A stretch of 64,000 nt of DNA, taken from assembly GCA_021324355.1 (NCBI GenBank), contig JAJPJD010000044.1, forward strand, positions 1 through 64,000, written 5' to 3'. The DNA is from Actinomycetota bacterium. GTDB lineage: Bacteria > Actinomycetota > Acidimicrobiia > Acidimicrobiales > RAAP-2. The position numbers and the translations under genes are program-made. Shown in pieces: positions 36,786-44,432 of the stretch (position 1 is its first letter; every line of letters starts with the position of its first letter). The notes under the pieces are model-generated. The model saw only the letters and a program-made list of their open reading frames with translations. It had not been told where the DNA came from and did no database searches.

Positions 36786-36879
36786 CCGACCGGTTCCGCG
36801 CTCCTGTCGGTGAGGCGCGCCACTGGTCGCGCCCGGCAGGGGCGGCGTGGTCGCCGACGAGGGCGCCGCGGCTCGGTGC

Positions 36880-37860
36880 TCAGGGCACCGTCGGGCGGGT
36901 GAGCTGCTCCAGGCGGCCGATGGCCGCGTCGGCCTCCGCCATGAACCGGGAGACCAGCGCACCGGCGGGGACCAGCTCTGCAATCCCGCCCACGCCCTGT
37001 CCGGCGGGATAGCCCTCCTTGGCCGGGTCGACCCCCTGCGTCGAGGCATCACCGCCCAGGTGCCACGCGTTGGCTCGGATGGACACCCCCAGCTGGTTCG
37101 GGAAGGGCTGCAGCTCCTCTGGATGCTCGACGAAGTGCTCGACGAACTGGTTGCGCAGCACCCGCATCGGTTTGCCCGAGTAGGCCCGGGTGACCAGGGT
37201 CTCGTCCTCCTTGGCCCGCAGCAGGGCCTCCTTGTAGCCCGGGACGGCGCGGGCTTCGGGGGTCGCGATGAACCGGGTGCCGACCCAGGCCCCGTCGGCA
37301 CCGAGGGCCAACGCCGCCGCCAGGCCGCGGCCGTCGTAGATGCCTCCGGCCGCCACCACCGGGACACGGTCGCCCACCGCGTCGACGACCTGGGGGACCA
37401 GGGGAAGGGTCGCCACCTGACCGGTGTGGCCTCCGGCCTCGGTGCCCTGGGCGATCACCAGGTCCACCCCCGAGGCCACCGCCCGTTGGGCGTGGCTGAC
37501 CTTCCCGCACATGTTGGCGACCAGCACGCCGTGGCGGTGGCAGCGCTCGATGGCCTCGACCGAGACTCCCAGCCCGGCCACGAAGAGCCTCGCCCCGCCG
37601 TCGATCAGGAGCTGGACCCGCTCGAGCAGGTCGCCACCCATGACCGTGAGCAGGTCGACCCCAAACGGTCGATCGGTGCTCGACCGCACCGCGGCCATCT
37701 CGGCTTCGAGGACCTCAGGGGACATGGTCGACGCGCCCAGGCACCCGAAGCCGCCGGCAGCCGAGACCGCCGTCACCAGGGGTGCGTAGGACACCCCGCC
37801 CATGCCGGCCAGCATGAGCGGGTGCTCGATCCCCAAGAGGTCGGTCAGGCGGGTGCGCAT
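36880..37860 (-). CDS. Nitronate monooxygenase-like FMN enzyme
   Basis: A 326-residue TIM-barrel flavoenzyme of the 2-nitropropane dioxygenase/nitronate monooxygenase family: GIEHPLMLAGMGGVSYAPLVTAVSAAGGFGCLGA, LVIAQGTEAGGHTG (phosphate/FMN loop), VPVVAAGGIYDGRGLAAALALGADGAWVGTRFI. Some family members are enoyl reductases, so oxidation of nitronates is likely but not certain. GGGAGG lies before the ATG at 37860; an in-frame start further upstream is less likely. It is divergent from the MMPL transporter gene. Confidence 0.88.
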   Translation of the reverse strand: MRTRLTDLLGIEHPLMLAGMGGVSYAPLVTAVSAAGGFGCLGASTMSPEVLEAEMAAVRSSTDRPFGVDLLTVMGGDLLERVQLLIDGGARLFVAGLGVSVEAIERCHRHGVLVANMCGKVSHAQRAVASGVDLVIAQGTEAGGHTGQVATLPLVPQVVDAVGDRVPVVAAGGIYDGRGLAAALALGADGAWVGTRFIATPEARAVPGYKEALLRAKEDETLVTRAYSGKPMRVLRNQFVEHFVEHPEELQPFPNQLGVSIRANAWHLGGDASTQGVDPAKEGYPAGQGVGGIAELVPAGALVSRFMAEADAAIGRLEQLTRPTVP

Positions 37861-37991
37861 AGGGCCTCCCAAGGGTTTGCGATACTGCACGGGTCGGTCC
37901 CGAGCCTGGTCACATTGTGGTCGGCGGTGCAGGTGGGTATCGCTGCGAGCGGTACTCGTCGGTGGTCCGGCCGTGAGCGAGGAGACGAGGC

Positions 37992-40316
37992 TTGGTAGAC
38001 AGGGTGTTCGGGATCCTCGGGCGCGGGGTCGTCCGCTACCGCTGGGTCGTCGTGGTGCTGTGGCTGGTGGGCACCGGGGTCGCGAGCCGGGCCCTGCCCA
38101 GCCTGGGCAGCCAGGTGAACGACAACAACAGCGCGTTCCTCCCGGCGAAAGCGCCGTCGCTCCAGGCAGCCAAGCTTGCCGAGCCGCTCAGCGGGCCGGT
38201 CGACCAGACCTTGGTCCAGGTGGTCGCGGTGTCGAAGGACGGGAACCTGAGCGCGGCCGACCAGGCCCGGCTGCAGTCGTTGGCCGACGCGTTGCGCCGC
38301 GTCCGGAGCGTCGATTTGGTCCAGTTCGCCGGGGTCTCGCCCGATGGAGCCGCGGCCCAGCTGGTCGTGCTGTCGCGGCGCTCGCCCAACGACATCGGCG
38401 GGGACAAGAAGCTCATCGGCGCGATGGGCTCGGTGGTGTCGCACTACCAGAGCCCCGCCCTCCAGATCCATCTGGCCGGGTCCGTCGCGACACAGGTCGC
38501 CAACAACGTCCAGTCCCAGACCGAGGGGCGCCAGACCCAGACGCTGTCGTTCGTCTTCATCGTGGTGCTCCTGCTGCTCATCTTCCGCTCGGTGCTCGCC
38601 CCGGTGCTCACACTGTTCCCGGCCGCGGTCGTCCTCGCGCTCTCCCAGTCCCTCATCGGAGGGCTGGGGTCGGTAGGCCTCAAGATCTCCTCGATCACGC
38701 AGCTCCTCCTCATCGTCCTCGTACTCGGGGCCGGGACCGACTACGGGCTGTTCCTGGTGTTCCGGGTCCGCGAGGAGATGGAGGCCGGACGCTCGGCCCA
38801 TCAGGCGGTGGAGGTCGCCCTGGCCAGGGTGGGCGAGTCCATCACCGGCTCGGCCTCGACCGTGATCCTCGCGCTGCTCAGCCTGTCATTGGCCGACTTC
38901 GGCTTGTACAAGGACCTGGGCCCGCCCTTGGCCATCGGCATCGCGGTCCTGCTGCTGGCCGGCCTGACCCTGCTCCCGGCGCTCTTGGCCATCTTCGGCC
39001 GGGCCACCTTCTGGCCCTTCCCCCTCAAGGCCCGCGAGGCACATGTGGGGGCGTGGGGCCGGATCGCCGGCCGGCTCATCCGTCGCCCGGCTCGATCGCT
39101 CGCCATCGGGGTGGTGGTGTTCGGGGCGCTCGCGGTCGCGGTCATCGGCTACAAGCCCGGCGGCTTCGGCGGGGAGCTCACCGCACCGCCGGGTTCGTCG
39201 GCCGCGATCGGCAACGCCGCCCTGCGCCACCACTTCCCCCAAGCCAGCCAGAACCCCACCAACCTGGTCCTCGCCCTGCCCCGCTCGGTGTGGGACGACC
39301 CGGGGGTCCTCTCGGTGGCGACCGCGCAGCTCCGGTCGAGCGGCCGGTTCACCACCATGACCGGCCCGCTCGACCCTAACGGGACCCCGCTGTCGCCGTC
39401 CGAGCTGGTCGCCTTGCACGATCAGCTCGGGCCAGCCTTGGCGCTGCCGCCGGCCGAGCCGCCGGGCACCCCGGTGCCGCCGGTCAGCTACAACGCCTAC
39501 CGGGCCACCGCTCGCCTCATCTCCGCCTCGGGGACCACCGTCCAGTGGGAGGTGGGCCTGCGGGCGGGCGACCCGTCCAGCACCGCGGCCATCAACGCGG
39601 TCCCGGCCATCCGCCGGACCCTGGCGGCGGTGGCTCGCCGGGTGCACGCGACCGCCAGCGGCGTGGCCGGGGAGGCCCCAGCCCTCAACGACGTGAGTGC
39701 CATCTCCAATCGCGACCTCAAACGGATCGTGCCGGTGGCGGTCGTGGTGATCGGGATCATCCTGGCGCTGGTGCTGCGGAGCCTGGTCGCCCCCCTCTAC
39801 CTGCTGGCCAGCGTGGTGGTGTCGTACCTGGCGTCCCTCGGGCTGTCGGTGCTGGTCTTCGTCTACCTGGCCCACCAGGGAGGGTTGACCTTCATCCTTC
39901 CGTTCCTCATGTTCGTGTTCCTGTTGGCGCTGGGCGAGGACTACAACATCTTGGTCATGTCCCGCATCAGGGAGGAGGCCCGCCGGCTCCCCCTGCGGCG
40001 GGCAGTGGTGCGGGCGGTGGGGGCGACCGGGTCCACGGTCACCTCGGCCGGCCTGGTGCTGGCCGGCACCTTCGCGGTGTTCGCGGTGGTCTCGGCCCGC
40101 CAGCCCGGGGGCAGCTCGGTCGAGTCGGTGGGCTTCGGCCTGGCGGTCGGGGTGCTGCTGGACACCTTCGTGGTCCGCACGGTCCTGGTCCCGGCCACGG
40201 TGACGCTGCTGGGCCGGTTGAACTGGTGGCCGTCGGCCCTGGGTCGGCGCGGACCGCACCCGCCGGGCGGTGAGGGGCAATCGGTGCAACGATCGCTCCA
40301 GGCGGCCGAGACCTGA
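37992..40316 (+). CDS. MMPL-family RND transporter
   Basis: A 774-residue RND-type transporter with a TTG start (MVDRVFGILGRGVVRYRW). Two halves each begin with one membrane helix and a large extracytoplasmic loop, followed by five helices. Typical motifs are GTDYGLFLVFRVREEMEAG in the first half and GEDYNILVMSRIREEARR in the second, the conserved Asp/Tyr pairs used for proton coupling. MMPL proteins export lipids, surface polymers or drugs; the substrate is unknown. It is followed 14 bases later by a LapA-like gene. Confidence 0.9.
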   Translation: MVDRVFGILGRGVVRYRWVVVVLWLVGTGVASRALPSLGSQVNDNNSAFLPAKAPSLQAAKLAEPLSGPVDQTLVQVVAVSKDGNLSAADQARLQSLADALRRVRSVDLVQFAGVSPDGAAAQLVVLSRRSPNDIGGDKKLIGAMGSVVSHYQSPALQIHLAGSVATQVANNVQSQTEGRQTQTLSFVFIVVLLLLIFRSVLAPVLTLFPAAVVLALSQSLIGGLGSVGLKISSITQLLLIVLVLGAGTDYGLFLVFRVREEMEAGRSAHQAVEVALARVGESITGSASTVILALLSLSLADFGLYKDLGPPLAIGIAVLLLAGLTLLPALLAIFGRATFWPFPLKAREAHVGAWGRIAGRLIRRPARSLAIGVVVFGALAVAVIGYKPGGFGGELTAPPGSSAAIGNAALRHHFPQASQNPTNLVLALPRSVWDDPGVLSVATAQLRSSGRFTTMTGPLDPNGTPLSPSELVALHDQLGPALALPPAEPPGTPVPPVSYNAYRATARLISASGTTVQWEVGLRAGDPSSTAAINAVPAIRRTLAAVARRVHATASGVAGEAPALNDVSAISNRDLKRIVPVAVVVIGIILALVLRSLVAPLYLLASVVVSYLASLGLSVLVFVYLAHQGGLTFILPFLMFVFLLALGEDYNILVMSRIREEARRLPLRRAVVRAVGATGSTVTSAGLVLAGTFAVFAVVSARQPGGSSVESVGFGLAVGVLLDTFVVRTVLVPATVTLLGRLNWWPSALGRRGPHPPGGEGQSVQRSLQAAET

Positions 40317-40330
40317 ACGAGGGGGCGGCC

Positions 40331-40594
40331 ATGGCAACTCCAGGCAGTCCCGACGAACGCTCGGAGGGCACCGAGCCTGCCCCCCGGCGCCGCCGGGACA
40401 TCCGGCTGGTGGGCACCGGGGTGCTGCTCGCGCTGGCGGCGTGGTTCGCGGTGGCCAACACCCAGGATGTGAAGATCCGCTTCTGGCTGGTCACCACCCG
40501 CACCCCGGTGGTCAGCGCGCTGGCCATCGCGGCGGTGCTCGGTGCCGGCCTGGGCGCGCTGCTCGCCCGCCGGTTCCGCCGACGCGCCGACTAG
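40331..40594 (+). CDS. LapA/DUF1049-like two-helix membrane protein
   Basis: An 87-residue membrane protein: a polar, Arg-rich N-terminus, helix VGTGVLLALAAWFAVANTQDVKIRFWLV (the ANTQxVxxxFxxx pattern is the LapA/YciS signature), then helix VVSALAIAAVLGAGLGALLARRF and a basic tail. LapA in enterobacteria assists control of lipopolysaccharide assembly; in actinobacteria, which lack LPS, the role is unknown. It lies close behind the MMPL gene and is likely co-transcribed. Confidence 0.8.
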   Translation: MATPGSPDERSEGTEPAPRRRRDIRLVGTGVLLALAAWFAVANTQDVKIRFWLVTTRTPVVSALAIAAVLGAGLGALLARRFRRRAD

Positions 40595-40739
40595 CGGGGC
40601 GGCGCACCGGGCGCGTGCGGCGGAGCGGTCGCGCTCGCCGTAGACTCGGTCGTGGTGAGGTCGCCAGGAGGTGCGGCGGGATCGGCGAGAGCTTGCCGGT
40701 GTGCGCCGTGCCGACGGCCGGGCATGCAGGGGAGGGGCC

Positions 40740-41138
40740 GTGCCGCTCTCTGACCACGAGCAGCGCATCCTGGCCGAGCTGGAGGAGTCGCTGGTCCGCC
40801 AGGACCCCCAGTTCGCCGAGCGGGTCCGTTCCGAGACCGTGTACCGCCACGCTGGCCGGTACTGCAAATGGGCCGCCATCGGCTTTTTGGCCGGGGTGGT
40901 GATCCTGATTGCGTTCTACCCCCGGTCGGTGGCGGTCGGGTTCCTCGGGGTCGCCCTCATGTTTGTCTCGGCCGTGGTCTTCGAGCGCAACCTCCGGCGC
41001 CTGGGCAAGGCCGGCTGGCACGACCTGACCCGGACCCTCCAGAAGGACCGACCCGCCGGGTCCAGCGCGCCCGGGCTGGACGGAGTCCTCGAGCAGGCCC
41101 GGTCCTGGTTGCGCACCCGGTTCCGCCGCAGCCGCTGA
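40740..41138 (+). CDS. DUF3040 membrane protein
   Basis: A 132-residue protein with the DUF3040 opening VPLSDHEQRILAELEESLVRQDPQFAERV, followed by two hydrophobic segments (residues about 42-58 and 62-80) and a basic tail. GGGGAGGGG precedes the GTG. DUF3040 genes commonly sit just before mraZ in actinobacteria, as they do here with a few genes between. A likely promoter -10, TAGACT (40641-40646), lies 94 bases upstream. Function unknown; probably linked to the envelope. Confidence 0.85.
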   Translation: MPLSDHEQRILAELEESLVRQDPQFAERVRSETVYRHAGRYCKWAAIGFLAGVVILIAFYPRSVAVGFLGVALMFVSAVVFERNLRRLGKAGWHDLTRTLQKDRPAGSSAPGLDGVLEQARSWLRTRFRRSR

Positions 41139-41146
41139 GCCCCGGG

Positions 41147-42025
41147 GTGGGGCCCCTGTGCCTGGCCGTCGATATCGGCGGCACCAAGCTGGCGGCCGGC
41201 CTGGTCGATGCGCGCGGCGGCCTGCACGCCGCCGAGCAGGTTCCCACCCCGGTGACCGAGGACTCCGAGGCGGTCTGGTCGGCACTCGCCGAGCTGGTGT
41301 CCCGGGTGCTCGGCCGTGTCCCGGGCGAGCTGGCGGCGTGCGGGGTCGGGTGCGGCGGCCCGATGGAGCCTGGCGGGACGACCGTCTCCCCGCTCAACAT
41401 CGGCGCGTGGCGCCGGTTTCCGCTGCGCGATCGGGTGGCGGCGTTGGTTGCGGTGCCCACCGCGGTCGACAACGACGCCAAGGCCCTGGCCCTGGGGGAG
41501 TGGTGGCGGGGCGCAGCCATCGGCCGTGACCACTTCCTGGCGATGGTGGTGTCGACCGGGATTGGCGGCGGCCTCGTGCTCGACGGCCGCCTCCTCGACG
41601 GCCGGCTGGGCAACGCCGGCCACGTAGGTCATGTGGTGGTGGTGCCCGACGGTCGTCCGTGTGCGTGCGGGGCGTTCGGCTGTCTGGAGGCCGAGGCGTC
41701 GGGCACCGCGGTGGCAGCCATGTGCGGTGGCGCCGCCGCCGACGCACCCCTCGAGCTCATCCGCCGGGCCGGCACCTTGGTGGGCCGAGCCGTGGGCTCG
41801 GTGGCAAACCTCCTCGACCTCGACCTGGCAGTGGTGGCCGGCTCGGCCGCGCTGGGCTGGGGCGAGCCGTTCTTCGAGGCAGCCCGGGCCGAGCTCGACC
41901 GGGTGGCCCGGCTGGCCTTTTCCCGGCCGGTTCGGATCGAACCGGCCGGCCTGGGTCGTGACGGTCCGTTGGTGGGCGCCGGGGCGCTCGGGTGGCGGTT
42001 GCGCGGGATGGGTCCGGGTCGGTGA
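41147..42025 (+). CDS. ROK-family sugar kinase (glucokinase-like)
   Basis: A 292-residue ROK protein: AVDIGGTKLAAGLVDARG (phosphate loop), VDNDAKALALGEWW (catalytic Asp), VVSTGIGGGLVLDG, GNAGHVGHVVV and the zinc motif CACGAFGCLEAEASG are all present. There is no helix-turn-helix, so it is a kinase rather than a repressor. It probably phosphorylates glucose or an amino sugar. The GTG at 41147 is chosen because it opens directly onto the phosphate loop; no strong ribosome site is visible, and the DUF3040 stop is 8 bases away. Its stop overlaps the next start (GTGA). Confidence 0.85.
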   Translation: MGPLCLAVDIGGTKLAAGLVDARGGLHAAEQVPTPVTEDSEAVWSALAELVSRVLGRVPGELAACGVGCGGPMEPGGTTVSPLNIGAWRRFPLRDRVAALVAVPTAVDNDAKALALGEWWRGAAIGRDHFLAMVVSTGIGGGLVLDGRLLDGRLGNAGHVGHVVVVPDGRPCACGAFGCLEAEASGTAVAAMCGGAAADAPLELIRRAGTLVGRAVGSVANLLDLDLAVVAGSAALGWGEPFFEAARAELDRVARLAFSRPVRIEPAGLGRDGPLVGAGALGWRLRGMGPGR

Positions 42026-42285
42026 GCCGGGTGGTGGTCGCGCTGCGGGGGATTGCGGCGCTGGCTCGGCGACCCGACCTGTGGCCGGCGGCGCTCGGCG
42101 CGCTGGCGCGCCTCGCCCCGCCGAGGTGGTGGCGCCGGCCACCGTTCCTGCCGGTTCCCGACGCCGACTACTGGCGGTTTCGCATGGAGACCGCCTTCGG
42201 TCCCGACCCCGGCCGCCGCCCGAGCCGCCAGGAGATCATCGAGTACGTCGCCTGGTGCCAGCGGTCGCGGCCGAACCCCCGGTAG
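42022..42285 (+). CDS. Conserved actinobacterial hypothetical protein
   Basis: An 87-residue basic protein, starting at a GTG that overlaps the ROK stop. It reads VVVALRGIAALARRPDLWPAAL at the N-terminus and DADYWRFRMETAFGPDP ... IIEYVAWCQ at the C-terminus. The YWRFRxxTAFG and YVAWCQ pieces recur in small actinobacterial proteins near this gene cluster, but no function is known. No signal peptide or membrane segment is certain. Gene coupling supports it as real. Confidence 0.7.
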   Translation: MSRVVVALRGIAALARRPDLWPAALGALARLAPPRWWRRPPFLPVPDADYWRFRMETAFGPDPGRRPSRQEIIEYVAWCQRSRPNPR

Positions 42286-42296
42286 CCTTCGCGTCG

Positions 42297-42806
42297 ATGA
42301 CCGGCCGGGTGCTGCTGCTCAACGCGAGCTACGAGCCCTTGGCGTTGGTGTCGGACCGTCGGGCGGTGGTGCTGGTCCTCGGGGGGCGGGCTGAGCCGGT
42401 GGCGTTCCGCCCGGAGGGCCCGGTGTTTCACTCGGCCCAGCTGGCGGTGGAGGTCCCGGCCATCGTCCGGCTGCTGCACATGGTGAAGATCCCCCGCTGG
42501 GCGCGGACCCCACCGCTCACTCGCCGGGCCGTGCTGCGCCGTGACGGCGGCCGGTGCGCCTACTGCTCGGCACCGGCTGACACCATCGACCACGTGGTGC
42601 CCCGGAGCCGGGGCGGTCGGCACGAGTGGGGCAACGTCGTCGCGTCCTGCCACCGGGACAACCTGGCCAAGGGCGATCACCTGCTCGACGAGCTCGGCTG
42701 GGCCCTCCCGTTCCAGCCCCGAGCGCCCGAGGGGCACCTCTGGCGGCTCCGCCACCTCTCCGAGGTCGACCCGCTGTGGGCGCCCTACTTGGCTCCGGCG
42801 TCCTGA
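42297..42806 (+). CDS. HNH endonuclease
   Basis: A 169-residue HNH protein. The N-terminal part, RVLLLNASYEPLALVSDRRAVVLVLGGRAEPV, is typical of the stand-alone HNH family common in actinobacteria. The nuclease motif is CAYCSAPADTIDHVVPRSRGGRHEWGNVVASCHRDNLAKGDHLLDELGW, with a zinc pair CxxC, the DH of the first His, Asn and the final His. Its cellular target is unknown; restriction or repair are possible. TAGCCT (42283-42288) stands 8 bases before the ATG, so a leaderless internal transcript is possible. Confidence 0.88.
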   Translation: MTGRVLLLNASYEPLALVSDRRAVVLVLGGRAEPVAFRPEGPVFHSAQLAVEVPAIVRLLHMVKIPRWARTPPLTRRAVLRRDGGRCAYCSAPADTIDHVVPRSRGGRHEWGNVVASCHRDNLAKGDHLLDELGWALPFQPRAPEGHLWRLRHLSEVDPLWAPYLAPAS

Positions 42807-42828
42807 CCAGGTTCCGCGCTCCCCGGCG

Positions 42829-43503
42829 GTGAGCGCCGGGGGGCCGGTCGGTCCTGACGCGTTCCGAGGTCTCGGCCATCGGGCCCTCGCGGTCCGCCGA
42901 GTGGACCGCCCGACGCTCGTTCTCGGCAGCACCCAGCCGGCGTCGGTGGTCGACCACCAGGAGGCGGCGCGGCGCGCGGTGCGGGTGGTGCGGCGGCGAA
43001 GTGGTGGCGGGGCCGTCCTCTTGCGACCTGGCACCGCGGTGTGGGTCGACGCCTGGGTTCCGCGCCAGGACCCGCTGTGGGACGACGACGTCGGCCGCTC
43101 GGCCGAGTGGGTCGGGCGGTGGTGGGCGGCCGCGCTCGCGCTGCCGGCGTCGTCCGTCCACCATGGCCCGCCCCTCCACTCGGCGTGGTCACGGGCGGTG
43201 TGCTTCGCCGGGATCGCTCCGGGCGAGGTGGCGGTCTCGAACCGCAAGGTGGTCGGGGTGGCCCAGTGGCGAGGGCGCGAGGGCGCACTGTCCCAGTCGC
43301 TCGCCTACCTTGCGGTCGACTGGGCCGAGGTGGCAGCGCTGCTGCAGCTGGGCCCCGAGCGCCACCAGGCGGTCTCGGCTCTCGGCCGAGCCACGGTCAC
43401 CTTGCGCGACCTCGGGCTCGACGATGCCGACGAGGTGGTCCGGCGCCTCACCGCCGCGCTTCCTGGACCTGGGTCCTGGGCCCGTCTCGATCCGATTCCC
43501 TGA
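42829..43503 (+). CDS. Lipoate--protein ligase A-like protein
   Basis: A 224-residue protein of the biotin/lipoate ligase fold: RRRSGGGAVLLRPGTAVWVDAWVP is the ligand-binding RRxSGGGAV motif, and NRKVVGVAQWRGREGALSQSLAYL supplies the usual lysine (xxKxxGxAQ) and downstream strand. It lacks a separate C-terminal accessory domain. Such short forms can act as ligases with a partner protein or as octanoyl/lipoyl transferases; the exact reaction is open. GTG start, 22 bases after the HNH stop. Confidence 0.75.
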   Translation: MSAGGPVGPDAFRGLGHRALAVRRVDRPTLVLGSTQPASVVDHQEAARRAVRVVRRRSGGGAVLLRPGTAVWVDAWVPRQDPLWDDDVGRSAEWVGRWWAAALALPASSVHHGPPLHSAWSRAVCFAGIAPGEVAVSNRKVVGVAQWRGREGALSQSLAYLAVDWAEVAALLQLGPERHQAVSALGRATVTLRDLGLDDADEVVRRLTAALPGPGSWARLDPIP

Positions 43504-43614
43504 GCCCGCCCCCGGCGGTCCCATACCGGTCGTGACTCGGTGGCGTCCTGGGGCGCGCCCGAGCAGCCCTGGCTGGGCGAGGTGGGTCTTGTGGGGCCCT
43601 GGGGGTGGTGGTGG

Positions 43615-43642
43615 TTGACTGGTGGGGGACAAGGAGCATAAA
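43615..43642 (+). promoter_or_regulatory. Probable dcw promoter upstream of mraZ
   Basis: TTGACT (43615-43620) and CATAAA (43637-43642) with a 16-base spacer form a near-consensus vegetative promoter. It is the most AT-rich patch in this region and would start transcription about 60 bases before mraZ. Confidence 0.6.
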
Positions 43643-43672
43643 GTGGCGCGAAGTGGGTGACCGGGAAGTGGC
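43643..43672 (+). promoter_or_regulatory. MraZ-box-like GTGG repeats
   Basis: GTGGC (43643), GTGGG (43653) and GTGGC (43668), with an intervening GGGAA at 43663, follow the promoter directly. MraZ autorepressors bind GTGGG/TGGGN repeats about 10 bases apart, so this is a likely MraZ site. The third repeat is imperfectly spaced. Confidence 0.5.
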
Positions 43673-43708
43673 GAGGGATCCGGGGACGGATGGTGGGAGA
43701 TCGGTCTG

Positions 43709-44125
43709 GTGGCTGGCTTCGTCGGCAGGTACGAGCACTCGCTCGACGCCAAAGGGAGGGTCACGCTGCCGTCGAAGTTCCGCCCGTCCTTCGAGCGGGG
43801 CGGCTACCTGGCCGAGAACCGCGAGGGATGTCTCGCCCTGTGGACCCATGGCGAGTTCGAGCGGCAGATGGCACGCATGCTGGAGCGAGCAGGCTCGGGC
43901 CGGACGGATCGCAACCGGGCGCGCCTGTGGGCCTCAAGCGCGCAGGAGGTCGAACTGGACCGGCAGGGCCGCATCGCCATCGTGGCCCGGCTGCGCCAGT
44001 TCGCACAGCTGGAGTCCGACGTGCTGGTGATCGGGGCCATCGACCGCATCGAGCTGTGGAACCCGGCTCGCTGGGAGGAGCGGGTGCAACCGGCCGAGCA
44101 GTGGTTCTTGGAGGACGAGGACTGA
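43709..44125 (+). CDS. mraZ: Transcriptional regulator MraZ
   Basis: A 138-residue protein with two SpoVT-AbrB-like halves: FVGRYEHSLDAKGRVTLPSKFRP (DxKGRxxLP) and VELDRQGRIAIVARLRQFAQLESDVLVIGAIDRIELW (DxxGRI). MraZ forms a ring and controls the dcw operon by binding repeats just upstream of its own gene, which are visible at 43643-43672. GTG start. It is followed by an unusually structured 299-base gap before rsmH. Confidence 0.95.
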   Translation: MAGFVGRYEHSLDAKGRVTLPSKFRPSFERGGYLAENREGCLALWTHGEFERQMARMLERAGSGRTDRNRARLWASSAQEVELDRQGRIAIVARLRQFAQLESDVLVIGAIDRIELWNPARWEERVQPAEQWFLEDED

Positions 44126-44131
44126 ACTGGA

Positions 44132-44158
44132 CCCCCCGGTGCGGGTGGCGCCGGGGGG
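44132..44158 (+). terminator. GC-rich hairpin just after mraZ
   Basis: CCCCCCGG (44132-44139) and CCGGGGGG (44151-44158) form a perfect 8-bp G/C stem with an 11-base loop, 7 bases after the mraZ stop. There is no T-run, so it may be a pause or attenuator site, or protect the mraZ mRNA end, rather than a strong terminator. Confidence 0.4.
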
Positions 44159-44310
44159 GCACCCAGGCCGATCGGCACACGACCGAGCACACACAGGACC
44201 AGCGCACGACACACGACAAGAGAGGAGCGCACGGGAAGCACGGAGCACGACCAGGACGACCCGTCGGGCCGGTCACGAGCGTCGTCAGCACGCTCGGGCG
44301 CCGGTGCGAT

Positions 44311-44432
44311 CGGTCCATGCGCAGCCCCTCGACCGGCACGGTGGAAGACTCCTCCTCCGCCCTCTTCCCCGTCGGTCGCCAAGGGAGATCTCCTGAGAGC
44401 ACCTCGCCCGTCGAGGGGCTGCGGATGGACCG
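44311..44432 (+). promoter_or_regulatory. Long inverted repeat that buries the rsmH ribosome site and start codon
   Basis: Bases 44311-44333 pair with 44410-44432: 22 of 23 positions are complementary, with one G-G mismatch at 44319/44424. The stem continues with 44335-44337/44406-44408 and 44340-44343/44400-44403, giving 29 pairs over 33 positions with a 56-base loop. The right arm contains GAGGGG (44413-44418) and the ATG of rsmH (44425-44427). The loop holds a pyrimidine-rich stretch and the palindrome GGAGATCTCC (44384-44393). It is probably a cis-acting RNA controlling rsmH translation. A structured 'mraW motif' is known upstream of this gene in actinobacteria; whether this is that motif is not tested. 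Confidence 0.65.
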
